A program made the position numbers and the translations under genes. Positions 21,730-29,774 of a stretch of 64,000 nt of DNA are shown here, piece after piece (within the stretch, counting starts at the first letter, position 1; each line of letters opens with the position of its first letter). The stretch is from the NCBI GenBank assembly GCA_000719695.1, contig JOHN01000001.1, forward strand, positions 124,001 through 188,000, in the 5' to 3' direction. The notes under the pieces are model-generated. The model was not told where the DNA came from. It saw only the letters and a list, made by a program, of their open reading frames with translations, and searched no databases. This DNA is from Streptomyces sp. NRRL F-6131 (GTDB lineage: Bacteria; Actinomycetota; Actinomycetes; Streptomycetales; Streptomycetaceae).

Positions 21730-21778
21730 GCTCGCTCCGCACTTTGCAAAGTTCAACTTTGCAAAGTGCGGAGCGAGC
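21730..21778. repeat. Inverted repeat 2: perfect 24-bp arms around one base
   Basis: Bases 21730-21753 and 21755-21778 are exact inverted copies with a single C between them, a 49-base palindrome. Each arm contains the 12-bp palindrome ACTTTGCAAAGT (21741-21752 and 21756-21767) next to GCTCGCTCCGC or its complement. It ends 19 bases before the phosphatase stop codon. It may act as a bidirectional terminator, a cruciform or a paired operator; sequence alone does not decide. Confidence 0.95.
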
Positions 21779-21797
21779 AACCGCCCAGCCCCCGCGG

Positions 21798-24575
21798 TCA
21801 CTCCAACGGCTGCTCCGTCCAGATCACCTTCCCCGTGGCGGTGTACCGCGTGCCCCAGCGGTCGGCGAACTGGGCGACCAGGAAGAGCCCGCGCCCGCCC
21901 TCGTCGGTGGTGGCCGCGTACCTCAGGTGCGGTGAGGTACTGCTCCCGTCCGACACCTCGCAGATCAACGACCGGTCGAGGAGCAGCCGGACCCGGATCG
22001 GCCCGGCGCCGTACCGGATCGCATTGGTCACCAGCTCGCTCAGGATCAGCTCGGTGACGAACGCCGCCTCGTCCAGCCCCCACTGCTCCAACCGCTCGGC
22101 CACCGCGGCCCGCACCCCGGAGACCGCCGCCGGGTCCGACGGCACCTCCCACTGCGCCACCCGCTCGGCCGGCAGCACCCGGGTCCGCGCCACCAACAGC
22201 GCGATGTCGTCCTGGGGCCGCGCCGGCAGCAACGCGCCCAGCACGTCCGCACAGGTCTGCTCCGGCGTCCGGGCCGGCCCGGCCAGCGCCGCCCGCAGCA
22301 GCTCCAGCCCCTCGTCGATGTCCCGCTCGCGGTCCTCGACCAGCCCGTCCGTGTACAGCACCAGCCGGCTGCCCTCCGCGACCTCCAGCTCGACCGTCTC
22401 GAACGGCAGCACCGCGAGCCCCAGCGGCGGCCCGGTCGGCAGCTCGGGGAACACCACCGACCCGTCCGGCCGCACCAGCGCCGGCGGCGGGTGCCCCGCA
22501 CTCGCCAGCGTGCACCGCTGCGACACCGGGTCGTAGATCAGGTACAGGCAGGTCGCACCCGTCACGGCCGCCGACGGGCCGCCGAGCGCCGACTCCTCCT
22601 GGTCGATCCGGTTCACCAGCTCGTCCAGGTGCCCCAGCAGCTCGTCCGGCGGCAGGTCCAGCGTCGAGAAGTTGTGGATCGCCGTCCGCAGCCGCCCCAT
22701 GGTCGCCGCCGCGTGCAACCCGTGCCCCACCACGTCGCCGACCACCATCGCCACCCGCGCCCCGGGCAGCGGGATCACGTCGAACCAGTCCCCGCCCACC
22801 CCCGCCTGCGCCGGCAGGTAGCGGTGCGCGACCTCCAGCGCGTTCTGCGCCGGCAGGTTGCGCGGCAGCAGGCTGTGCTGCAGGGTCACCGCCATGGCGT
22901 GCTCCCGGGTGTACCGGCGCGCGTTGTCGATGCAGACGGCGGCGTGCGAGACCAGCTCCTCCGCCAGCGCGAGATCGTCCTCCTCGAACGGCTCCTCCCG
23001 GTCGGACCGCCAGAACCGCACCACCCCGAGCAGCACGCCCCGGGCCTTCAACGGCACCCGCACCAGCGAGTGCACCCCGTACGCCAGCACCCGCGCGGCA
23101 CCCTCCGGATCCTGCTCCCGCCACGCCCGGGCCTCCGCCAGCCGGGCCTCCACCCCCGGCAGTCCGCTGTCGAGCGCGCCCGCCAGCGGCGTCGACGGCA
23201 CGACCTCCACCACCGTGCCCACCGGGTAGAACGGCGCGTCGTCCCGCACCGCCGCCAGCGCGGCCCGCCGCATCTGCAGCAGCGCCGTACCGGACGGCGG
23301 CTCGTCCCCCTCCAGCACCTGGTCGGCGAGGTCCACCGTGACGACGTCGGCGAACCGCCCGACCGTCACCTGCGCCAGCTCCTCCGCCGTCCGCGTCACG
23401 TCCAGCGTGCTGCCGACCGTCACCCCGGCGTCGTACAGCAGCCGCAGCCGCCGCTGCGCCACCTCGGCCCGCCCGGTCAGCGCCAGCAGCTCGGTGGAGT
23501 CCCGCAGTGTGGCCACCGAACCGGGCGGGCCGCCGTCCCGGTCGGTGGGCCGCACGTTCACCGCCAGTAGCCGCTCCCCGGCCAGCACCACCTCGTCGGT
23601 GACCGCCCGTCCGTTCGCCAGCAGCTCCAGCGGCGCCGGCTCCAGGCCCAGCTCGGTCAGCTGACGGCCCTCGGCGTCCGGCGGCAGGTCGAGCAGCCGA
23701 CGCGCCTCGTCGTTGCAGAGCAGCAGCCGTCCGTCACCGCCGACGATCAGCACGCCCTCGCGCACCGCGTGCAGCACCGCCGCGTGGTGCTCGTACATGC
23801 GGGTCATCTCGGTCGGCCCCAGCCCGCGGGTCTGCCGCTTCAACCGCCGGCTGACCAGCGCCGTGCCACCGGTCGCCAGCCCGAGCGCGATCGCCGCCGC
23901 CCCCAGCACCACCGGCAGCTGACGCTCGCTGGCGCTGCTCACATTGGCGATGGTGATGCCCGCCGACACCATCCCGACGATCTGCCCGTCCGGCGCGCGC
24001 ACCGGCACGACGGCCTGCACCAGCGGACCGATCGTGCCGGTGACCTGCTCGGTCACCACCTGCCCGGAGAGCGCGGGCAGGTAGTCGCCGACGAACTTCT
24101 GGCCGATCCGCTCGGGGTTGGGGTGCGTGTAGCGGATGCCGTCGTTGTTGAGCACGACGATGAAGTCCACGCCCGCGTTGATCCGCGCGGCCTGGGCCGA
24201 GGGCTGGAGGACCGCGGTGGGATCGGGGGAGCGCAGCGCCTCGACGATGCCCGGCGAGTTGGCGTAGGTCTGCGCGACCGCCACCGACCGGTTGGTGGCC
24301 TCCTGCCGCGCGTCGTTGCGGGACTGCACCACGAGGGCGACCACGGCGGCCACCACCAGCAGCAGCACGACCACGACCTGCAACGCGAAGACCTGTCCGG
24401 CCACCGACCGCAGCCGTACCGGCGCGGGCCGGGCCGTTCGTGTCTGCTGGTGCCGACCGTGTGGGCGCCCACCGGGGGAGGAGTCGGCGGCGGTACCGGT
24501 GGATCGGGTGGTGGAAGCGGAACCGTTCGCACCAGGGTCCGACGGAGCCCAGGATCGGCCCGGAAAACGGGCCAT
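21798..24575 (-). CDS. Membrane sensor SpoIIE-type PP2C phosphatase with PAS, GAF and HATPase domains
   Basis: This 925-residue multidomain regulator is read leftwards. After a basic N-terminus come a membrane segment (about 62-84), an extracytoplasmic CACHE-like sensor (about 85-215), a second membrane segment (about 221-242), a PAS domain (about 263-370), a GAF domain (about 390-560), a SpoIIE/PP2C phosphatase (about 585-790; GVGGDWFDVIPL and GDVVGHGLHAAATMGRLR carry the metal-binding aspartates) and a C-terminal anti-sigma-type ATPase domain (LILSELVTNAIRYG, DEGGRGLFLVAQFAD). Such proteins dephosphorylate anti-sigma-factor antagonists, here apparently in response to an outside signal. The direct partner is not in the window. 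The start ATG faces the divergent RNA methyltransferase gene. Confidence 0.88.
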   Translation of the reverse strand: MARFPGRSWAPSDPGANGSASTTRSTGTAADSSPGGRPHGRHQQTRTARPAPVRLRSVAGQVFALQVVVVLLLVVAAVVALVVQSRNDARQEATNRSVAVAQTYANSPGIVEALRSPDPTAVLQPSAQAARINAGVDFIVVLNNDGIRYTHPNPERIGQKFVGDYLPALSGQVVTEQVTGTIGPLVQAVVPVRAPDGQIVGMVSAGITIANVSSASERQLPVVLGAAAIALGLATGGTALVSRRLKRQTRGLGPTEMTRMYEHHAAVLHAVREGVLIVGGDGRLLLCNDEARRLLDLPPDAEGRQLTELGLEPAPLELLANGRAVTDEVVLAGERLLAVNVRPTDRDGGPPGSVATLRDSTELLALTGRAEVAQRRLRLLYDAGVTVGSTLDVTRTAEELAQVTVGRFADVVTVDLADQVLEGDEPPSGTALLQMRRAALAAVRDDAPFYPVGTVVEVVPSTPLAGALDSGLPGVEARLAEARAWREQDPEGAARVLAYGVHSLVRVPLKARGVLLGVVRFWRSDREEPFEEDDLALAEELVSHAAVCIDNARRYTREHAMAVTLQHSLLPRNLPAQNALEVAHRYLPAQAGVGGDWFDVIPLPGARVAMVVGDVVGHGLHAAATMGRLRTAIHNFSTLDLPPDELLGHLDELVNRIDQEESALGGPSAAVTGATCLYLIYDPVSQRCTLASAGHPPPALVRPDGSVVFPELPTGPPLGLAVLPFETVELEVAEGSRLVLYTDGLVEDRERDIDEGLELLRAALAGPARTPEQTCADVLGALLPARPQDDIALLVARTRVLPAERVAQWEVPSDPAAVSGVRAAVAERLEQWGLDEAAFVTELILSELVTNAIRYGAGPIRVRLLLDRSLICEVSDGSSTSPHLRYAATTDEGGRGLFLVAQFADRWGTRYTATGKVIWTEQPLE

Positions 24576-24637
24576 ACGTCATATTTGCACTCCGCGAGCC
24601 GACGGGCCAAGGCCACCCGCGACGTCCCTTGGGCCGG

Positions 24638-24667
24638 TTGGCCTTCCCCGGCCCGACTTGGCAAGAT
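24638..24667 (+). promoter_or_regulatory. Promoter of the RNA methyltransferase gene (probably leaderless)
   Basis: TTGGCC (24638-24643), 18-base spacer, CAAGAT (24662-24667). The GTG start lies at 24674, six bases after the -10 element and without a ribosome binding site, so transcription may begin at the start codon. Confidence 0.5.
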
Positions 24668-24673
24668 CGCAGG

Positions 24674-25483
24674 GTGTCCGAACCCAGCACCATCACCGAC
24701 CCCGCCGACCCGCGCCTCGCCGACTACACCGGCCTGACCGACGTCGAACTCCGCCGCCGCCGCGAGCCCGCCGAGGGCCTGTTCATCGCCGAGGGCGAGA
24801 AGGTCGTCCGCCGGGCCCTCGCGGCCGGCTACCGGATGCGGTCGATGCTGCTGACCCCGAAGTGGCTGGACGTGATGTCGGACGTCATCGCCGAGGCCGA
24901 CGCCCCCGTGCACGTCGTCGAACCGGCCCTGGCCGAGGCGGTCACCGGCTACCACGTCCACCGCGGCGCCCTCGCCTCGATGGAGCGCCGGCCGCTGCCG
25001 GGCGCCGCCGACGTGCTGGCCGGCGCCCGCCGGGTGGCCGTCCTGGAGGGCCTGGTCGACCACACCAACCTCGGCGCGATCTTCCGCAGCGCCGCCGCCC
25101 TCGGCATGGACGCCGTCCTGCTCTCGCCCGACTGCGCGGACCCGCTGTACCGCCGCGCGGTGAAGGTCTCGATGGGTGCCGTCTTCGCCGTCCCGTACGC
25201 CCGCCTGGACCCCTGGCCGGAGGCCCTGGACACGGTGCGCGCCGCCGGGTTCGACCTGCTCGCGCTGACCCCGGCCGAGACCGCCGTCGACCTCGCCGCC
25301 CTGGCCCCGCACCGGCTGCCCAAGGCGGCCCTGATGCTGGGCGCCGAGGGCGACGGCCTCACCCGGCGGGCGCTGGCCGCGGCCGACCACCTCGTCCGCA
25401 TCCCGATGGCCCACGGCGTCGACTCCCTCAACGTCGGAGCCGCCGCGGCCGTCGCCTTCTACGCCGTCACCGCCACGCCCTGA
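24674..25483 (+). CDS. TrmH/SpoU family RNA 2'-O-methyltransferase
   Basis: This 269-residue SPOUT enzyme is predicted to methylate a ribose 2'-OH in tRNA or rRNA using SAM bound in a trefoil knot. The three family motifs are present: motif 1 DHTNLGAIFRSAAALG with the catalytic arginine, motif 2 LMLGAEGDGL, and motif 3 IPMAHGVDSLNVGAAAAVAF. The N-terminal part (about 1-100; FIAEGEKVVRRALAAGY) is the L30e-like RNA-binding domain usual in the 23S rRNA-type members. The GTG at 24674 gives the expected N-terminus. It sits alone between two minus-strand regulators. The exact target nucleotide cannot be told. Confidence 0.88.
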   Translation: MSEPSTITDPADPRLADYTGLTDVELRRRREPAEGLFIAEGEKVVRRALAAGYRMRSMLLTPKWLDVMSDVIAEADAPVHVVEPALAEAVTGYHVHRGALASMERRPLPGAADVLAGARRVAVLEGLVDHTNLGAIFRSAAALGMDAVLLSPDCADPLYRRAVKVSMGAVFAVPYARLDPWPEALDTVRAAGFDLLALTPAETAVDLAALAPHRLPKAALMLGAEGDGLTRRALAAADHLVRIPMAHGVDSLNVGAAAAVAFYAVTATP

Positions 25484-25508
25484 CCGTCCTCCGACGGGGT
25501 CCGGAGGA

Positions 25509-25611
25509 GAAGTCGACCCGTCCGACTTCCCGCGCGCTCGCACCGGCGACCGGCGCTTCCGCCGGGTGCTGACGGCACCTGCGCAGGAAGTCGGCCCGCC
25601 CGACTTTCCGC
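25509..25611. repeat. Duplicated 25-base hairpin element at a convergent junction
   Basis: Two copies of GAAGTCGRCCCGYCCGACTT plus YCCGCG lie at 25509-25533 and 25587-25611, 78 bases apart. Each can fold: AAGTCG/CGACTT (25510-25515, 25523-25528) and AAGTCGG/CCGACTT (25588-25594, 25600-25606). They lie between the convergent RNA methyltransferase and kinase genes and probably act as terminators for both directions. Confidence 0.8.
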
Positions 25612-25658
25612 GTCCGGCCGCACACGCACCGGGCCCGCACGGGCCGTCGGCCCCGGCG

Positions 25659-27908
25659 TCAGCCCGCCGGGGCGGGAGGCGGGGCCGTGGGTGGTGCGGG
25701 GGCGGCGGCGGGGGGCGGGGTGGCCGGGGGAGTGGAGGCCGCGCCGGGCCAGGACTCGTCCAGCGTGCCGTCCGCGCGCAGCGCGTAGCGGGTGGAGGTG
25801 GCGGCCCCGGTCTGGGCGACCCGCTCCTCCCGGACCAGCGCCCCGTTGTCGAGCCGCCAGGTCGCGGTGGCCTGCGGGTCCGCCGCCGAGGAGCGCGAGG
25901 TGAGCGCCACCGGCGCGTCCCCCGTGAACGAGAAGAGCTGCACCAGGTCGACGGGCACCGACCCCTCCGAGCGCCGCAGGACGACCAGTGCGGCCGGCCC
26001 GCCCTTGTACCGGGCCGGGAGCACGGCGCTGAGCACGACCTGGGGGCCCGAGCCCGCCGAGCGGCCGTCCCGCAGGGTGATCGCCGGACCGCCCGCCGGA
26101 TCGGCGTAGGAGCGGTTCGGCCAGTCGACCGCCGGACCGGCGCCCTGCGGGGGCGCCAGCACGGTGTCGCCGGCCGCGGGGACGCCGCCGTGGGCCGCGG
26201 CCGCCGGTGGGCTGGTGGACGGCGCGATCCCGTCCGCCGAGAGCCCCACCCCGGCCGGAGCCGCCGCACCCGGGGCGGACGCCGCGCCCGAGGGGGTCGT
26301 CGCCCCGGCCGGAGCCGCCGCGCCGCCGTTGGCCTGTTCGCCCGCGCCGGGCGCACCCGGCGCCCCGGCCGCGGCGGAGCTGCTCACGGACGGCCGCATC
26401 CCCTGGTTGTCGCGGTTCTCGCACCCCTGGGCCGCCGCGATGGCCAGCGCCACCCCGACCGTGACCGTCACGAACACCACGAGCCGCTGTCGCAGCAGCC
26501 GCTGCCGGGCCGTCCCCGGGCGTCCGCCGGGCGCGGGGGTGTGCTGCCGGTCGCCCGCCCGCCCGCGCGGCGGGCCCGGCCGCCGGCCCCGCTCGCGTCC
26601 GGGCGGCGGGGTCTGCTGACGCTCGCGCATCGGCCGGGTGGCCTGGGCCGCGTCGGGCCGGGGGAGCGGTGCGGTGACGGCCTGGCTGTCGTGCGCGGGG
26701 CCGGGTGCGCGCCGTACCGCGCCGCCGGGCGGTCCGCCGGCCCGGCCGACCGCACCGGCCCGGGCCCTGGCCGGCGCCGGGTCTGGCGCGCGCCCGGGGG
26801 CCGGGACGCCGCGCGGTGCGGCGGCCGGTCCCGCCGGTCCGGCGCCGGCCGGCCGGCCGGGTGCGCCGGCCCGGTCGGTGCCGCCGGCTCCGGGCCGTCC
26901 CTCGGTGCCCCGGACGGCGCCCGCCCGGCCGCCGGGGCCGCCGGGACCACCGGGCGCGCCGGCTCCGGCCCGCCCGGCCTGGCCGTCCCGCCCGGCCGCG
27001 TCGCCGCGCGCCCCCGCACCGCGGCCCCGGCCGAACGGCCCGCCGGACCCGCCGCCGGGTCCGGCAGCGCCACCGGCGGGGCCCGCCGCGCCCCGGACGG
27101 CCAGTTCGCTCAGCCGCTCGTGCAGGGCGGCCGCGCCGGGCCGCTCGGCGGGCTCCTTGGCCAGGCACGCCCCGATCAGCGGCGCCAGCTGCGCCGGTAC
27201 GGCGGAGAGGTCGGGCTCCTCGTGGACGACGCGGTAGAGCATGACCTCGGAGGAGGCCCCCGAGCCGAACGGGGTGTCCCCGGTGAGCGCGTACGCCAGG
27301 GTCGCGCCGAAGGCGAAGACGTCGGTCGCGGGGGTGACGGCGGCTCCCCGGACCTGCTCGGGGGCGAGGAAGCCGGGCGAGCCGACGGCGGTGCCGACGT
27401 GGGTGAGCGTGCTGGCCCCGCGGGACCAGGCGATGCCGAAGTCGATGATGCGCGGCCCGCGGGGCGAGAGCAGGATGTTGGACGGTTTGAGGTCCCGGTG
27501 GACGACGCCGGCCTCGTGCACCTTGACCAGTCCGTCGGCCAGCGCGGCCCCGATCCGGGCGACCTCGGGCCAGCCCAGCGCCCCTTCGTCGCCGACCCGC
27601 TTGTAGAGGGACGGCCCGGGGACGTACGCGGTGGCCAGCCAGGGCCGGTCGGCCTCGATGTCGGAGCCCATGACGCGGGCGGTGCAGCCGCCCCGGATCC
27701 TGGACGCGGCCGCGATCTCGCGGGCGAAGCGGGTGCGGAACTCGACGTCCTCGGCCAGTTCGGCCCGGATCAGCTTGAGCGCGACGCGCTGCCCCCGGCG
27801 GTCGGACCCGAGGTAGACCACGCCCATGCCGCCGGCTCCGAGGCGCCGGTGCAGCCGGTACGGCCCGACGATGCGGGGGTCCTCACGCCTCAGCCGCATC
27901 ATCGTCAT
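25659..27908 (-). CDS. Membrane Ser/Thr protein kinase (PknB/Hanks type)
   Basis: This 749-residue receptor-like kinase is read leftwards. The kinase domain (about 14-270) has the glycine loop RRLGAGGMGVVYLG, Lys45 in ALKLI, the catalytic loop HRDLKPSN with Asp139, and DFG at 156-158 followed by the GSPGFLAPEQV activation segment. A long Gly/Pro/Ala/Arg-rich linker (about 275-465) leads to one membrane helix (RLVVFVTVTVGVALAIAAA, about 470-490) and an outer domain of about 250 residues with no PASTA repeats, beginning with an Ala/Pro/Gly-rich stretch. The ligand and substrates are unknown. It lies near the SpoIIE-type phosphatase, with only the RNA methyltransferase gene between. The ATG at 27908 is the first start before the kinase fold. 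Confidence 0.9.
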   Translation of the reverse strand: MTMMRLRREDPRIVGPYRLHRRLGAGGMGVVYLGSDRRGQRVALKLIRAELAEDVEFRTRFAREIAAASRIRGGCTARVMGSDIEADRPWLATAYVPGPSLYKRVGDEGALGWPEVARIGAALADGLVKVHEAGVVHRDLKPSNILLSPRGPRIIDFGIAWSRGASTLTHVGTAVGSPGFLAPEQVRGAAVTPATDVFAFGATLAYALTGDTPFGSGASSEVMLYRVVHEEPDLSAVPAQLAPLIGACLAKEPAERPGAAALHERLSELAVRGAAGPAGGAAGPGGGSGGPFGRGRGAGARGDAAGRDGQAGRAGAGAPGGPGGPGGRAGAVRGTEGRPGAGGTDRAGAPGRPAGAGPAGPAAAPRGVPAPGRAPDPAPARARAGAVGRAGGPPGGAVRRAPGPAHDSQAVTAPLPRPDAAQATRPMRERQQTPPPGRERGRRPGPPRGRAGDRQHTPAPGGRPGTARQRLLRQRLVVFVTVTVGVALAIAAAQGCENRDNQGMRPSVSSSAAAGAPGAPGAGEQANGGAAAPAGATTPSGAASAPGAAAPAGVGLSADGIAPSTSPPAAAAHGGVPAAGDTVLAPPQGAGPAVDWPNRSYADPAGGPAITLRDGRSAGSGPQVVLSAVLPARYKGGPAALVVLRRSEGSVPVDLVQLFSFTGDAPVALTSRSSAADPQATATWRLDNGALVREERVAQTGAATSTRYALRADGTLDESWPGAASTPPATPPPAAAPAPPTAPPPAPAG

Positions 27909-28346
27909 TCCCGTTTCCCCGTCAGACTGTCGGTGAGGCCCCGTCGAGTGGGGCGTCGTCAGTTCCTGTCCGGCACAGCTTACGGACTGCCCGCTGCGGT
28001 GTGCTGATACGCAACACCTGAAGCCACCGTCCGATTGTCGGATCTTGGACCGGGCAGGGGTCGGTGGGGTGCCGAATCGTTTCTCGGGGTCGCCTCTCAG
28101 GGTTCCCCCGGGGGCCGTCCGCCAGGCGTCTCCCCCTGCGGTAGTAGTCCGCAGGTCCCATCGTCATCCTCCGGGAGGCCCGGAGAACAGTACGACGGCA
28201 TGACGTCCGCCAACCCCCTCACGCCATACCGTTGTTCTCAGCGGTGGACGGGGAGCTCGTCCCCCGAGGTAAGCCGTCCACCGCGCCCACGTGCACCACC
28301 CTTCCAGTATCCGCACCGGCCGAACTCACGAGTCAGGAGTCAGGGC
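27909..28346. other. Divergent gene-free stretch between the kinase and the small membrane protein
   Basis: It should contain promoters for both flanking genes, but I cannot point to a convincing pair of hexamers. A short inverted repeat TCCGATTGTCGGA (28030-28042) is the only symmetric site noticed. No gene is seen. Confidence 0.4.
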
Positions 28347-28547
28347 ATGGCACCGCAGCCCACGGGATCCACCTCCCGCCGCCGTCGCCCGGCCTTCACT
28401 CAGCCGCAGGCCGCGGAGCCGACCAGGCACCCGGCCGTGGCGGTGGCCATGGCACTGCCCTGTGCGGTGCTGCTGGCCGTCCTGTTCGGCGGCTGGGAGC
28501 AGATGGCGAACCAGGCTCAGGCGGTGGCCGAGTTGATCGGTCACTGA
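28347..28547 (+). CDS. Small single-pass membrane protein, unknown function
   Basis: A 66-residue protein not recognised as a named family. The first 28 residues are hydrophilic with an SRRRRP cluster. Residues about 29-48 (AVAVAMALPCAVLLAVLFGG) form one membrane helix, and the tail WEQMANQAQAVAELIGH looks amphipathic. By the positive-inside rule the Arg-rich N-terminus would stay in the cytoplasm. The start ATG at 28347 is supported by AGGAG (28335-28339) seven bases upstream. A hairpin follows the stop. It stands alone between the kinase and the tRNA operon. Coding potential rests on the ribosome binding site and the coherent membrane helix. Confidence 0.6.
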   Translation: MAPQPTGSTSRRRRPAFTQPQAAEPTRHPAVAVAMALPCAVLLAVLFGGWEQMANQAQAVAELIGH

Positions 28548-28560
28548 GCCGCATCGAGCT

Positions 28561-28594
28561 GGCACTGATCCCCTGGGGACGGGGAGCCAGTGCC
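28561..28594 (+). terminator. Possible terminator after the small membrane protein gene
   Basis: GGCACTG (28561-28567) pairs with CAGTGCC (28588-28594); the inner TCCCCTGGGGA (28569-28579) can form a second helix. Confidence 0.5.
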
Positions 28595-28805
28595 GCCGGG
28601 GAGGCCGCCGCCGCGACGACTCGCGGACGGGCGAGAGCGGCGCGCAGAGCGCCCCGGCAGGCGGAGACGCCGCGTACGGACGTCGGTGAGGGCGACCGTA
28701 CGCGGCTCTTCCCGTTCCCGACCTCGATACCGGGCACCGGTGTCGCGCACCGGTACCGCGCCCGCGGCGGGCGCCGGCCGCGGACCGACCGACACGCACG
28801 CCAAA

Positions 28806-28847
28806 ACGGCCGGGGCCGCGACTCCGACGAGTCGCGGCCCCGGCCGT
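28806..28847 (-). terminator. Rho-independent terminator of the tRNA operon
   Basis: A perfect 19-bp stem (28806-28824 with 28829-28847, core GGCCGGGGCCGCGACTC) has a 4-base loop. On the minus strand it is followed by TTTT (complement of 28803-28806), the classic form. Confidence 0.85.
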
Positions 28848-28852
28848 CACTG

Positions 28853-28924
<72 letters not shown>

Positions 28925-28965
28925 CTGGTAAGGCGGTTCTGCAGCAGGCCCCGGAGGGCCTGACG

Positions 28966-29037
<72 letters not shown>

Positions 29038-29077
29038 TGGTGCGGTGGACCCGCAGCAGATCCCGGAGGATCCGACG

Positions 29078-29149
29078 TGCGCGATACTGGGATTGAACCA
29101 GTGACCCCCACCGTGTCAAGGTGGTGCTCTCCCGCTGAGCTAATCGCGC
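29078..29149 (-). tRNA. tRNA-Val(GAC), copy 2, with altered anticodon stem
   Basis: A 72-base gene like its neighbours, except that the anticodon stem is CCACC/GGTGG instead of CTACC/GGTAG. This is a compensated base-pair change that keeps the stem intact. The anticodon is GAC and CCA is not encoded. Confidence 0.95.
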
Positions 29150-29180
29150 GGGGATGGTGCCTCGGTGGAACCGGGCGTGG

Positions 29181-29252
<72 letters not shown>

Positions 29253-29286
29253 GGGGAGGCCATCCGGAAGAACCGGGTGATCCTCT

Positions 29287-29360
29287 TGGAGGTGGAGACG
29301 GGATTTGAACCCGTGTACACGGCTTTGCAGGCCGTTGCCTCGCCTCTCGGCCACTCCACC
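29287..29360 (-). tRNA. tRNA-Cys(GCA)
   Basis: The acceptor stem GGTGGAG/CTCCACC, the anticodon arm ACGGC-CTGCAAA-GCCGT with anticodon GCA, and the T-arm GGGTTCAAATCCC are present. The discriminator is U, as expected for cysteine tRNA. CCA is encoded (29287-29289), unlike in the neighbouring tRNAs. There is a single copy in the window. Confidence 0.95.
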
Positions 29361-29400
29361 AGGCAACACTCGAAGGACGATCTTACACTGTCCTTCGTCG

Positions 29401-29473
29401 AGCGGACGACGAGATTCGAACTCGCGACCCTCACCTTGGCAAGGTGATGCTCTACCAACTGAGCCACGTCCGC
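29401..29473 (-). tRNA. tRNA-Gly(GCC)
   Basis: The acceptor stem GCGGACG/CGTCCGC, the anticodon arm CACCT-TGCCA-AGGTG with anticodon GCC, and the T-arm GCGAGTTCGAATCTCGT are present. The discriminator is U. It is the first gene of the operon, giving the order Gly-Cys-Val-Val-Val-Val. Confidence 0.95.
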
Positions 29474-29774
29474 CTGTCTCCCGGGGATCCTCACCGGTTT
29501 CCCGGCTGCGCTCCCTGGCGACGTGTTGAACTCTAGCGGATTCCCGGGCCAGCTAAAAATCCGTTCCCGCAGCGTGCCCCCCGGGTCGCCGCCCGGGGCT
29601 CCCCGGCGGGCCTGGGGCCGACCCGCCCGGACGGACGTACCGGGGGCGGCGGGACACCCTGAGTGACACCCGCAGGTCACCCCGCGTACGCCCGCGCGAC
29701 GCCCGACTCTGCTCACGCCCCTCGACCTACACTTCAGGCACCGCAACCACGCAAAGCCCCTGTGCAGGAGAACC
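29474..29774. other. Divergent spacer between the tRNA operon and the pabB-like gene
   Basis: It holds the tRNA operon promoter near its left end and a GC-rich remainder. No gene is seen. Confidence 0.5.
29530..29557 (-). promoter_or_regulatory. Promoter candidate of the tRNA operon
   Basis: On the minus strand TTTAGC (complement of 29552-29557), 16 bases, TAGAGT (complement of 29530-29535). It lies about 57 bases before tRNA-Gly, in one of the few AT-richer patches. Confidence 0.5.

Larger units (their letters stand above)
28548..28852. other. Gene-free stretch with three hairpins between the small gene and the tRNA operon
   Basis: It contains a terminator candidate for the small gene (28561-28594), an 11-bp inverted repeat GCCGCGTACGG/CCGTACGCGGC (28669-28679 and 28696-28706), and the minus-strand tRNA terminator (28806-28847). 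No gene is seen. Confidence 0.55.
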
